Shown here: positions 50,705 through 59,445 of the stretch, piece by piece
How the letters are laid out: each line of letters starts with the position of its first letter
Numbering within the stretch: position 1 is the first letter of the stretch
Assembly (NCBI RefSeq): GCF_000739615.1
Contig: NZ_BATP01000059.1
Location: 124,001 to 188,000, forward strand
Origin: Haloferula sp. BvORR071
GTDB taxonomy: Bacteria; Verrucomicrobiota; Verrucomicrobiia; Verrucomicrobiales; Akkermansiaceae
Direction of reading: 5' to 3'
Length of the DNA stretch: 64,000 bases
Notes under the pieces: generated by a model
Databases searched by the model: none
What the model was told of the DNA's origin: nothing
Seen by the model: the letters and a program-made list of their open reading frames with translations, nothing else
Made by a program: the position numbers and the translations under genes

Positions 50705-52927
50705 TTACTCGGCGGCTTTATCCTTGTCCTTACCTTTGCCCTTTCCGCCACCACCGCCGCCGCCACCTTCGGGCTGACGTTGTGGTTGCTGGCGCTCGCG
50801 CTGCGGCTGGACCTGGCGTTCCTGCTGCGGCTTAGGTTGGGCCTTTTCGCGTTGCGGTTGCGGCTGCGCCTCACGCTTTGGCTGCACTTCACGTTCCCGC
50901 TGGGGTTGCGGCTGCGCCTCACGCTTTGGCTGCACCTCCCGCTCCCGTTGAGGTTGCGGCTGCGCCTCACGCTTTGGCTGCACTTCCCGCTCCCGTTGGG
51001 GTTGGGGCTGCGCCTCACGCTTGGGCTCCGGCTTCGGCTGGACTTCACGTTCCGGCTTGGGTTGCACCTCGCGCTCGCGCTTCGGTTGAGGCTCCGGCTT
51101 CACCTTTGGTTCGCGTTCCGGTTGCTCCGGCTTCACGCGGGGCTCACGCTCCGGCTGTTCCGGCTTCACCTTCGGCTCACGCTCCGGCTGCTGGGGCTTC
51201 ACCCGCGGTTCGCGTTCCGGCTGCTCCGGCTTCACCTTCGGTTCGCGCTCAGGTTGTTCGGGCTTCACCTTTGGTTCGCGCTCCGGTTGGGGCTTCACCT
51301 TTGGTTCGCGTTCCGGGGTCGGCTTGACCTTGGGCTCGTTGGGTCCCTTATCCGGCTTGGCTGGCGTGTTGTCGCCATCCGGCTTGCCCTTGTCGCCATC
51401 GGTCATGTCCCCCTTGCCACCTTGGCCACGGCCACCTTTGCCACGACCCGGGCGACCGGGCTGCGGGTTTTGATCCGCTTCCTTGTCGGCACCGGGAGTG
51501 GTGTCAGTGGGATCCTTGTCGAGGACGGCCGGAGCCTGTTTACGCTTCGGCGGGGCTTGATCCTGGCTCATCTGCGCAGCCTTGCGGCCGACCACCGGCG
51601 AGCGTGGGATTTTCACCTTTGCGGGCTTCACCGCAGCTTCCGCTTGCTCCGCGCCTTTATCGGCCCCTTGACCCTCGCCCCTGGCTGCCACGCGCGGGCC
51701 TTCCTTCTCGATCTGTTGGCGTTGCTTCGAAAACTTGGTCATCGCCTGGCGCTGTTCCACGAACTTCTCGCGGGTCGCCTCGTTCAATTGCTTGAACTTC
51801 TTGCCGCCTTCCGGAGCCTTGGCAAAGGTGGCCAGAGGGGTGGCGACTGCCAACTCACCGCCATCGCGGCCCTTGAATCCACGGCGTCCATTGCCGAGGT
51901 CCCTCAAGGCGGCGAAGTTCTGCGGCGGGCGAGCATCGCGGTTGTCGCGGAAATACTCGAAGTCGTTCATCCGGCGGTGCTCCCAGTCGCGGTCGTCACG
52001 GTGCTCCCAGCGCTCGTGCGCGAAGATCGGATCGAAGCCGCGGGTGCGGAAGGTCGTCGCGTAAGTCACCGACGAATAGAAGCCGCGGTCGCGATAACGG
52101 GGTTCATAGTAGTCCCCGAAGTAGTAGTGACCGTAGCTCGGCCGCACGAAGAGGTGATTCACCACCAGGCCGATGTTGATCACCGTCACCGGCGAATAGT
52201 GGTAGTTTGGCTGGCGCCACACCGGTCCGTGGAAGCGCACCGGGGCGAAGATGATCCCCCGGGTCTCGATCGGATAGTCCCAGTAGCCAGCCACGTAGAC
52301 ATAGCCGCGCGGTGTCCAGGAGTAGCGGTCCGGCACATAGGTCCAGTCGCGGCGATACGGCTGGTAGTAACCCGGACGCCAGCGGTAGCGGGTATCAACA
52401 TAGGTCCAAGAGCCAGGGATCCACACGTCATTGTCGGATGTGGCGGCAATGTTCGGTCCGCGCTCCAGGCTCCTCGGCGGTTCCGGCAGGTAGCTGACTT
52501 CCTCGGTCCCGGCATCCGCCCAATAGCCCGACACCCACTGCCACTGGGCGCCGACTTCGTTCCAGTATCCGGGGACCCACTCGCGATCCGGCGGGACGTT
52601 GCGCCAGACCCCGCTGACCCACATGAAGTCATTCAAATCTTCGTCCCAAGACCAGTAGCCGGCAATCCACGTCACATTGTCGCCCTCGAGCTCTTGCTCG
52701 GGCGGCAGTTCGTCGATCGCTTCGGGTGGTTGGGTGCTGATGAGGGCACCCGCTTCCGGCTCGAAGCTCACCGTCTCGGCGAAGGCTTCATGCACGGGTC
52801 CGCGGGTCAAGACCTCGGTATCTTGGGATACTGCCTCCTGGCCTTGGGCCACGATCGGGGAGAGCAGCGTCCCGCACGCTGAAAAAGCGGTGATGGTGGC
52901 CAAGAGGCCGTATCGGGTGGTATTCAT
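50705..52927 (-). CDS. Secreted WxxGYW-repeat protein (DUF6600-like) with a long charged repeat tail
   Basis: A 740-residue exported protein; the start MNTTRYGLLATITAFSACGT gives a signal peptide, perhaps a lipoprotein signal at FSACG. Residues about 80-240 hold repeats of the type W(I/V)(A/P)GYW: WIAGYWSWDEDLNDFMWVSG, WVPGYW, WVSGYWAD, YVAGYWD. A Tyr/Arg-rich part follows (RPGYYQPYRRDWTYVPD). From about residue 480 the protein is disordered and highly repetitive: PEREPKVKPEQ units (about 8) and then REREVQPKREAQPQPQ units (4). A C-terminal Gly/Lys tail ends it. Outer-surface or envelope role inferred. Confidence 0.85.
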   Translation of the reverse strand: MNTTRYGLLATITAFSACGTLLSPIVAQGQEAVSQDTEVLTRGPVHEAFAETVSFEPEAGALISTQPPEAIDELPPEQELEGDNVTWIAGYWSWDEDLNDFMWVSGVWRNVPPDREWVPGYWNEVGAQWQWVSGYWADAGTEEVSYLPEPPRSLERGPNIAATSDNDVWIPGSWTYVDTRYRWRPGYYQPYRRDWTYVPDRYSWTPRGYVYVAGYWDYPIETRGIIFAPVRFHGPVWRQPNYHYSPVTVINIGLVVNHLFVRPSYGHYYFGDYYEPRYRDRGFYSSVTYATTFRTRGFDPIFAHERWEHRDDRDWEHRRMNDFEYFRDNRDARPPQNFAALRDLGNGRRGFKGRDGGELAVATPLATFAKAPEGGKKFKQLNEATREKFVEQRQAMTKFSKQRQQIEKEGPRVAARGEGQGADKGAEQAEAAVKPAKVKIPRSPVVGRKAAQMSQDQAPPKRKQAPAVLDKDPTDTTPGADKEADQNPQPGRPGRGKGGRGQGGKGDMTDGDKGKPDGDNTPAKPDKGPNEPKVKPTPEREPKVKPQPEREPKVKPEQPEREPKVKPEQPEREPRVKPQQPEREPKVKPEQPEREPRVKPEQPEREPKVKPEPQPKREREVQPKPEREVQPKPEPKREAQPQPQREREVQPKREAQPQPQREREVQPKREAQPQPQREREVQPKREAQPQPQREKAQPKPQQERQVQPQRERQQPQRQPEGGGGGGGGKGKGKDKDKAAE

Positions 52928-53243
52928 GGGTTCCTTCTTCTAGCTTGATGCGTTCCCCCTTGGGACGGAGCGCGCCGCGAAACATTCAATCAACCTTCAT
53001 TTCCTTCGCAGAATACTTAGGATGAAGGCGATCGTCCGATTCCGCAGAAACGCGGGTGCTCCACCAAAGTGGACCCGCCGCGCCCCGGGGCAACTGCAAA
53101 ATGCATCCCGACACTCCGGAAAATGCGCCGTGCACCTTGTTAGGGGCCCCAACCCGTAGTTGAGTTTAGGCCCTTCGACCCCCCGACCGGGCCGAAGGGC
53201 CGGTTACCCGAATCCCTGAGCGCTTGCTAGGACCTCACTAGGC
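52928..53243. other. Gap with a possible terminator
   Basis: About 315 bases. It holds the promoter of the WxxGYW-repeat gene. An inverted pair AGGCCCTTCG / CGAAGGGCC(G) spans 53169-53201 downstream of the 53244 gene. No long T-run follows, so termination is possible but not certain. Confidence 0.45.
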
Positions 53244-56200
53244 TCAGGGGGATTGCACCGCGTTCAGGCGGCCAAAGAGTTTGCGCCCGGCGGCCTTGGC
53301 GGCCGGGACGGTGATCACAATGGTATCGGTATCCGCATCCGGGCTATCCTCGCTCACATCTACAACGATGGTGTCCGTGGACGAGTCGGTCGCGCCAACA
53401 GGCACGTCGTGGGCTGGTGACGTGAAGGACAAGTCGGTGGACCACTGGAAGCTCAGCGCGACGCCGGATTCTGACAGATCCTTCCGCTTGAAGGAGAAGA
53501 TCAGATTGCCGCCGGATTGCGAGACGGTGGGCAGCAGCGCCTTGGAATTGGAACCCGCGTTGGCGGGATTTGGTTCGCCGCCGAGCACGAATTCCAAGCC
53601 GTTGTCCACGCCGTCGTGGTCGGGATCGGCCCCGAAAGCGGCATCCGCACCCGTCAGGCCTTTGGAGGCGGCCCAGGCATCGAAGCCGCCGCCGCCGCTG
53701 CTCAGCGTCAGCACGCCGGTCGCCTCGTCGAAGGAGTAATTCTTACTGCCCACGGTTTTGCTCCAGACATCGCCCGTGGCAGTCCATGGAGTGGTGCCGC
53801 TGAGGACCTGGAAGCTCGTGCCATAGATCGAGGCGACGTTCTCCAAGGTCCAAGACCCGGAAGTCAGCGGGGAGGCGTCGGTGACGGTGGTGTCGATGTT
53901 GAAGTCACCGTTGAAGAACCCGGAGCCCGCACCGGAGATGCCATTGGCCGTCGCACCGATGGCGAAGCGGAGCTGTGCATTGTCCGATAGGGTCAGGCCG
54001 GCACCGCTCGCGATGGTGGTGTTGCCAGTGTAGGTGTTGATTCCACCCAAGGTGAGCGAACCACCTTCGACAGCGAGGCCGGTTACCCGGGTGCCCGCAC
54101 CTACGGCATTGGCGATAACACCGTCGTAGGTAGAGGTGCCGGTGGTGCTGAGCAGGGAGTCCGTGGTGGTGGAACTGTTGCCGATGGTGGCAGCGCTCGC
54201 GCTCTTCACGATGCCAGCCAGCGACTGGTTATTACCGGCGAGGTCTAGGGTGGCCGCGCCGCTGGCGCCAAGCGTCACGGTGGCTGTGGTAGCCAGGCCG
54301 TTGTTCGCGCCGAGACGGGCAGTGCCCGTCACGGTCATGGCGGTGTAGCCGGTGCCGCCACCCCAGTAAGTGATGCTACCGCTGCGGTGGATGACCGGAA
54401 CCGTGGATGTGATCACGCTCTTCACATCGAAGCTGCCGCCGGAGGACACATTGATGAAGTGCCCGCCACCGACCGGAGAGGCGGTGATGTTGATCGGTCC
54501 GGTGAGCGTGGCGGTGCCAGTCACGCTGGACGAGGCTTCCAGGATGCCAGCGCCCTGCGGGCTGCTATTCGCACCGATGGTAACGGCATTGGTCAGGGTC
54601 ACGTTGTCACCCAGGCTGAGGCGGATGCCGCCATTGATGGCGACGGTGCCGTTGCCCACGGCTGTGGAGGAGTTCGCCTTGAGGATGCCGCCGGTGATGG
54701 TGGTGCCGCCGGTGTAGGTGCTGTTGCCAGTGAGCGTGAGGGTAGAGCTTCCCCCTTTGGATAGCGCCAAGGTGCCTGCACCATCTTGGATTGTCCCGTC
54801 ATAGGTGCTGGTCGTGGTGCCGGAAATGGTCAGCGTACCGGCACCTGCGATGCTACGTCCGATGGTTCCCGTGCTGAAGCCACTGAGCGATTCATGGGTG
54901 GTGCTCATGTTCAGGTTGAGCAGGCCATCCACCAGCAGCGGACCGGCACCCAAGCCACCTGAATTCACGGTAAGCGTACCACCTTCCTCCACGGCAGCGG
55001 CGGCCGTGCTGACCAGGTTGCCGGTCTGCAGCGTGGCGCTGGCTCCGGACAACACGTCGAGACCGGTGCCGAATTCGCTCAGGATTGTGAGTGTTTGCGC
55101 GCCGCCCACGGTGGCACTGCCGGTGGCGAAAGTCAGGGTGTTGATGTTGATGTTGGCTCCGAGCGTGGTGTTGGTGTTCGCGGCATTGCTGGCGGAGAAG
55201 TATACATCGGTCACGGGCCCCACCAGCTGACCGGCATCGCTGGTGCCGCTGGCACCGTTTGCCCAGTTGCTGTTAGGAGCCAGGGAGGAATCGCTCCAGA
55301 CTGAACTCACATCGCCGCGCCAATACGCGACAAAGGGTGTGGCTGCCCCGCTCACGGTCAGGACATAGTTGTTGCCTTGCAGGGACCCGCTGTAGGTGGT
55401 CGGGAAACCGGAGGGAGTCACGTCGCTGGTATCCAGCACGAAGGTGCCGCTCAAGGGCGCCTGGGTGGTGATCAGGTTGTAGACACCCACCGGGGTGCTG
55501 CCGTGAAGCTTGATCGTGGTCGTGCCGCTGGTGCTGGCGTCGAGCGCATCGATCTGGTCCGGAGCGGCATTCAGGCCCAGGTCCAGCGTGGCGTTCGTAA
55601 GCGCGAGATGGTTGACAAGCTGGGTACGCACCGAGGTGCCCTTGCGCAGATCCAGCGAGGCGGAGCTGATGCTGAGATCGGCGGTGGGCAACGCGCCCGT
55701 GTTGCCTAGAGCCAGCGTGCCGCCACTGATGGTGGTGCTGCCAGTGTAGGTATGCACTCCGCTCAAGGTCTGCTTCGCCGGGCCGCTTTTCACCAGGCTG
55801 ATGCCACCGGAGATCACACCCGAAGAGGATTGGTCCGCAGCGGTGTTCAAGGTAAGCGTGGCCGTGCCGGTGCTGAGGCCCACCTTCACCGTCCCGCTGA
55901 GGCCCGCGATGGTTTGGGAGAAGGCGCTGGTGCCGGCTTGATTGTTCAACTGCAGCGTGCCGCCGGTCGAGGTGTTCGAGAACACCACCCCGCTTGGAGA
56001 CAGGGTGTTGGTCGCTCCCACTGTGACGATGGCGCCATTGTTGTTAATATCGAGCGTTCCCCAGGTGTTGGAGGCATTGCTGAATTCCCACTTGCTGGCG
56101 TCTAACAATTGGAGATAGCCGGTGGACAAGCCGATCGAACCGGTGACCTTGCCGGTATTGGTGCGCAGAGCTAGGCTGGCGTTGGCCGAGGTGCCGGTGC

Positions 56201-57653
56201 CCAAGGTGCTGAAGCCGATGTTTCCGGACACCACGCTCGCCGTCGCGGCATTCGTGCCACTCGCCATGATCGCTGCGATGCCGTTGGCCGAGCTATTGTC
56301 CACGGTGATGCCGCCGCTCCAGGTAGCGCCCGAACCGAGCGCCAAGAGCGCGCGGTTGCTGCTGCCGGCGCCGCGCCGCAGGGTCACGGCATTGCCAAGG
56401 CTGAGGTTCGCATTCACCGCGACCGAGCCGCTGAACTGCTGCCCGCCATTGATCAGCACCGGGCCGCTTCCAAGGGCCGTGGCGCTGGCGACGGTGATGC
56501 CCGTGGCATCGTTCGGTTGGTTCACCGTGGTGCCGCCCGAGTAAGTATTGGCCCCGGAAAGGGTGAGCGTATTGGTGCCCAGCTTGACCAGGCCTAGGGC
56601 TCCCTGGGCGGTGTTGCCCAGGTTGGCCGCATAAGCGCGCGCCGCCGTGGTCGTATCGAAACCGATCGCCGATCCCGCGGCGAAGTTCGTGGTTCCGAGC
56701 ATGGTGGTGATGTTGGCATCGGTGATCGCATTGGACACCGCCAGGGCCGCACCACTGGCCACCGAGTAGCCACCGTTGGTGCCGATGCCGCCGGGCAGTG
56801 CGCCGGTTCCATTGATGGTGAGCACCCCGGCGGAGATCGTGGTGGCGCCGGGATAAGTATTCGTGCCGCCGAGCGTGAGTACACCCGGGCCTGCCTTGGT
56901 CAGGCCGACACCCACGCCACCGGTGATCGCACCGGTGTGGGTCACCGCGCTGTTTACCGTCAGGATGCGGGTACCGCCACCTAGGTTGGTCGCGGTGTTG
57001 AATGTCAGCAATCCGTTGTTGGTCAAGTCGCCGAGCGTGACGTCACCGCCAAGTGTGATGGAAGTAAACTTGCCGCTCAGGTCGCGGGCCGTGCCTGCGG
57101 CGTTCGAGGAGATGGTGCCACCATTGATCACCAGCGCACCGCCAGAGCCCATGGCATTCACTCCCCCTACGGCGACGGTACCGGCATTCAGGGTGAAGCC
57201 ACCGGCGTAGGCATTGCCATTCGCCAGCGCCCAAGTGCCGGGGCCGCTTTTGATGAAGCCGGTTCCCGCTGCGGTGGACAGGGCTTGTCCGGCGAAATTG
57301 AGGGTCTTGCCGGCGGCGACATTGACCGTGGCGATCGTGCCGCCGGTCCCCAAGGTGTTGCTGGGAGTAACCGTTACGCTTTCATTCGCCGTGATCGAAT
57401 TGAAGTTGGTGGCCGCAGACGGACCGGCGATGGTGAGCGCGATACCGAGGTTGTCTTCAAAGGTCACATCGGACCCCGAAGCCCAGGGCTGGTCATAGGT
57501 TCCGCCGGGCGCGGTGGCCCAAGTTGCGCTATCCCACGCGGCGGCGCTGCTGGTTTTCCAATACTGCGGGGCAGCGGAAGAGATCGAGATAGCGGTGGCC
57601 GAGGCGGCGATGACGGGGAGCGCGGCGGCGATTCGATGCTGAGATGGTTTCAT
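53244..57653 (-). CDS. Giant secreted protein with autotransporter-associated beta-strand repeats
   Basis: A 1469-residue exported protein from ATG 57653; the upstream codons are not needed. The signal is RIAAALPVIAASATAISISS. The bulk is Gly/Thr/Ser/Asn-rich and made of repeats such as LTLGGTNTYPGATTISAGVL and LTLSGANTYSGGTTVNQPND, LTLTGNSTYTGGTTITGGIL, LTLGGINTYTGNTTIASGAG, i.e. the TIGR02601/PF12951 type, arranged as a long beta-helix. No autotransporter barrel follows. The C-terminus (DAWAASKGLTGADAAFGADP, DHDGVDNGLEFVLGGEPNPA) is the verrucomicrobial tail also found in the two large dehydrogenases. Probably surface-exposed and involved in adhesion or polysaccharide binding. Confidence 0.9.
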   Translation of the reverse strand: MKPSQHRIAAALPVIAASATAISISSAAPQYWKTSSAAAWDSATWATAPGGTYDQPWASGSDVTFEDNLGIALTIAGPSAATNFNSITANESVTVTPSNTLGTGGTIATVNVAAGKTLNFAGQALSTAAGTGFIKSGPGTWALANGNAYAGGFTLNAGTVAVGGVNAMGSGGALVINGGTISSNAAGTARDLSGKFTSITLGGDVTLGDLTNNGLLTFNTATNLGGGTRILTVNSAVTHTGAITGGVGVGLTKAGPGVLTLGGTNTYPGATTISAGVLTINGTGALPGGIGTNGGYSVASGAALAVSNAITDANITTMLGTTNFAAGSAIGFDTTTAARAYAANLGNTAQGALGLVKLGTNTLTLSGANTYSGGTTVNQPNDATGITVASATALGSGPVLINGGQQFSGSVAVNANLSLGNAVTLRRGAGSSNRALLALGSGATWSGGITVDNSSANGIAAIMASGTNAATASVVSGNIGFSTLGTGTSANASLALRTNTGKVTGSIGLSTGYLQLLDASKWEFSNASNTWGTLDINNNGAIVTVGATNTLSPSGVVFSNTSTGGTLQLNNQAGTSAFSQTIAGLSGTVKVGLSTGTATLTLNTAADQSSSGVISGGISLVKSGPAKQTLSGVHTYTGSTTISGGTLALGNTGALPTADLSISSASLDLRKGTSVRTQLVNHLALTNATLDLGLNAAPDQIDALDASTSGTTTIKLHGSTPVGVYNLITTQAPLSGTFVLDTSDVTPSGFPTTYSGSLQGNNYVLTVSGAATPFVAYWRGDVSSVWSDSSLAPNSNWANGASGTSDAGQLVGPVTDVYFSASNAANTNTTLGANININTLTFATGSATVGGAQTLTILSEFGTGLDVLSGASATLQTGNLVSTAAAAVEEGGTLTVNSGGLGAGPLLVDGLLNLNMSTTHESLSGFSTGTIGRSIAGAGTLTISGTTTSTYDGTIQDGAGTLALSKGGSSTLTLTGNSTYTGGTTITGGILKANSSTAVGNGTVAINGGIRLSLGDNVTLTNAVTIGANSSPQGAGILEASSSVTGTATLTGPINITASPVGGGHFINVSSGGSFDVKSVITSTVPVIHRSGSITYWGGGTGYTAMTVTGTARLGANNGLATTATVTLGASGAATLDLAGNNQSLAGIVKSASAATIGNSSTTTDSLLSTTGTSTYDGVIANAVGAGTRVTGLAVEGGSLTLGGINTYTGNTTIASGAGLTLSDNAQLRFAIGATANGISGAGSGFFNGDFNIDTTVTDASPLTSGSWTLENVASIYGTSFQVLSGTTPWTATGDVWSKTVGSKNYSFDEATGVLTLSSGGGGFDAWAASKGLTGADAAFGADPDHDGVDNGLEFVLGGEPNPANAGSNSKALLPTVSQSGGNLIFSFKRKDLSESGVALSFQWSTDLSFTSPAHDVPVGATDSSTDTIVVDVSEDSPDADTDTIVITVPAAKAAGRKLFGRLNAVQSP

Positions 57654-57793
57654 GAATGGTTTTTCCTGATGACGTGTGGAGGGCGGATGCGGGAGGCGCG
57701 CATCAAGGCCCGGCAAGGTGCGGGGCGAGTAGGCAGTGAGATCGCATTAGTTGTCCGACAGCCGTGAAAAAAAGGGGATAGTTCTTGCCTGCT

Positions 57794-57810
57794 GTCCTGA
57801 AAAACAGGAC
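57794..57810. promoter_or_regulatory. 17-bp perfect inverted repeat, probable operator
   Basis: GTCCTG AAAAA CAGGAC, a perfect 6-bp dyad with a 5-base spacer, 45 bases before the ATG of the GntR/LacI-type regulator and 141 bases before the divergent giant repeat gene. No T-run follows. It is well placed for autoregulation by the regulator and for control of the neighbouring gene; binding itself is inferred. Confidence 0.5.
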
Positions 57811-57855
57811 GGTCTAACTCGCTTAATTTCACCAAGCCTCACTTCTTCTCGGTCC

Positions 57856-58959
57856 ATGCACCCCTTCCGCCAGCGCTCGGTCGCCGAGCAGATTGTGGAT
57901 CATCTCAGGGAAGGTTTTCGCAACGGCCATTGGCGCGGCCAGCTTCCCGGCGTGCGCTCCTTGGTCCGCGAATTGGGTGTTTCGAAGGATAGCGTGGAGG
58001 CCGCCTTGCGCTTGCTGGAGGCTGAAGGCAGCCTCCAATCCGCCGGGCCGGGCCGCCGCAAGGAGATCGTGCTCTCTCGGGATGCGCCGGGAGAATTCAG
58101 GTCCTTGCGGATCGGCGTGCTGTTCTCCGATCCCTTGCGCCAGATCAATCTCTATGCCCAGCAGGTGATGCTCGAAGTGATCCGCCGAATCGAGAATGCC
58201 GGGCACACCTGTGTCACTGCGGAACGCAGCTTGGGAGAACTCGGCTCGAAGCTTCCCCGCATCGTCAGGATGATCGAATCCGCGAAAGCCGATGCTTGGG
58301 TGGCCTATTCGGCACCGCGCGAGGTCCTGGAGTGGTTTGTCACCCGTTCGATTCCGGTGGTGGCGGTGGGCGGCGGATATTCGGGGCTTCCGGTCGCCAG
58401 CTCGGCCTCGCAGCTCGATGAGGCGATCCACGATTCTGTTAGGGTCTTGAGCGATCTTGGGCACCGCCGGATTGTTGCCATCTCGCCGGACAGTTGGCGG
58501 CTTCCCGCACCGAGTCTAACAGGCCAGTCCTTCCTGTCGGCCTTGGCGGCCTGCGGTCACTCGCCGACCAGCTATAACCTTCCGGCCTGGGATCAGACTC
58601 CGGAGGGCCTGGAGAAACTGCTGGAGTCGCTGTTCCTGATCACCCCGCCGACGGCGCTGATCTTCGTCAATCCCGCCAGCTACGTGGCGGCGCTTGATTT
58701 TTTCGGGCGGAAGGGGATCCGGGTGCCGCGGGATGTCTCGGTCATCAGCATGACCACGGGGCCGATGTTCTCCCTCCTGCCTCATCGTCCCGCGCATTTC
58801 GAGTGGCCGGTCGAGGAACATGTCCGCCGCGTGAACCGCTGGGTAAAATGCTTGGCCAAGGGCAGGACCGACTTGGCGCAAGTGATCTTCTCCGCGACCT
58901 TTGAGCTGGCGGAGACCATCGCGGCGGTGAAGGGCAGGAAGACGCCGGAGCGGCGGTGA
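57856..58959 (+). CDS. GntR-headed LacI/PBP-like transcription regulator
   Basis: A 367-residue DNA-binding regulator from ATG 57856. Residues 1-70 form a GntR-type winged helix: RSVAEQIVDHLREGFRNGHW, LPGVRSLVRELGVSKDSVEA, ALRLLEAEGSLQSAGPGRR. Residues about 85-355 resemble periplasmic-binding-protein/LacI sugar-binding domains (IGVLFSDPLRQINLYAQQVM; VRVLSDLGHRRIVAISPDS; LIFVNPASYVAALDFFGRKG; VPRDVSVISM). This combination is common in Verrucomicrobiota and usually controls sugar or polysaccharide genes. It is divergent from the giant beta-strand repeat gene. Confidence 0.9.
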   Translation: MHPFRQRSVAEQIVDHLREGFRNGHWRGQLPGVRSLVRELGVSKDSVEAALRLLEAEGSLQSAGPGRRKEIVLSRDAPGEFRSLRIGVLFSDPLRQINLYAQQVMLEVIRRIENAGHTCVTAERSLGELGSKLPRIVRMIESAKADAWVAYSAPREVLEWFVTRSIPVVAVGGGYSGLPVASSASQLDEAIHDSVRVLSDLGHRRIVAISPDSWRLPAPSLTGQSFLSALAACGHSPTSYNLPAWDQTPEGLEKLLESLFLITPPTALIFVNPASYVAALDFFGRKGIRVPRDVSVISMTTGPMFSLLPHRPAHFEWPVEEHVRRVNRWVKCLAKGRTDLAQVIFSATFELAETIAAVKGRKTPERR

Positions 58960-58986
58960 TCTCAAAAATCCTTTAAGCTGCCGGAT

Positions 58987-59352
58987 TTACCAGTCCGAGA
59001 TATCCTTCGCCCGGTGGCTGGCATCGCGGCACGGTGCCACCAAAATCCTGGGCCCAGTCACCACGGGGGAGATGGAGTATTCTCCATGGACCGGACACAC
59101 CGGCTTTGACTCCATCAACAAGCCCGGGCCGATGAGCTTGGCCCACTCGATCGGGGCGCCGGCCTTCAGATGCTCCTCCTCCTGCACATGCCGCATCAGC
59201 ATCTGGAGATCCCGCTGATGCATGACGCATGTCGCCCGGTCGCTGCCCCGATGCTGGTGGGGCATCAGCGAAAGCACTCCAAGCGCTGCGACGAGCGCCA
59301 GGAAGACGATCGTCAGTTGGAACACCTTCTTGCGGGTGAAGTAGCGCGCCAT
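58987..59352 (-). CDS. Small anchored protein resembling the C-terminal part of pseudopilin-like proteins
   Basis: A 121-residue protein from ATG 59352. One N-terminal span (VFQLTIVFLALVAALGVLSL) precedes ATCVMHQRDLQMLMRHVQEE, WAKLIGPGLLMESKPVCPVH, GEYSISPVVTGPRILVAPC and RDASHRAKD. The Cys...PVCP.(G/H)G.Y...P.C....H plan is common in small verrucomicrobial pseudopilin-like proteins, though there is no GFTLLE leader here. Probably secreted or membrane-anchored. Function unknown. Confidence 0.7.
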   Translation of the reverse strand: MARYFTRKKVFQLTIVFLALVAALGVLSLMPHQHRGSDRATCVMHQRDLQMLMRHVQEEEHLKAGAPIEWAKLIGPGLLMESKPVCPVHGEYSISPVVTGPRILVAPCRDASHRAKDISDW

Positions 59353-59445
59353 GCGGCAAGGTCTCTAGCAGCAGAGGTTGCTTTTGTCTGCTTGCTGTTG
59401 TGCAAGCACATCAATGTATTCATCGCATTGTAGAGGGCTGGACCT

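Noticed and set aside
50870-51310. Regularly spaced direct repeats resembling a CRISPR-like array
   Set aside because: The repeats are contiguous, in frame and encode PEREPKVKP-type protein repeats. There are no unique spacers and no cas genes.
50780-52882. 700-codon plus-strand frame rich in Leu and Arg
   Set aside because: It is the shadow of the repeat-rich tail of the WxxGYW-repeat gene. The signal peptide, WxxGYW motifs and terminator all support the minus strand.
53281-57767. Multiple plus-strand frames opposite the autotransporter-repeat gene
   Set aside because: They are shadows of a repetitive Gly/Thr-rich gene whose minus-strand frame is continuous over 1469 codons with a signal peptide.
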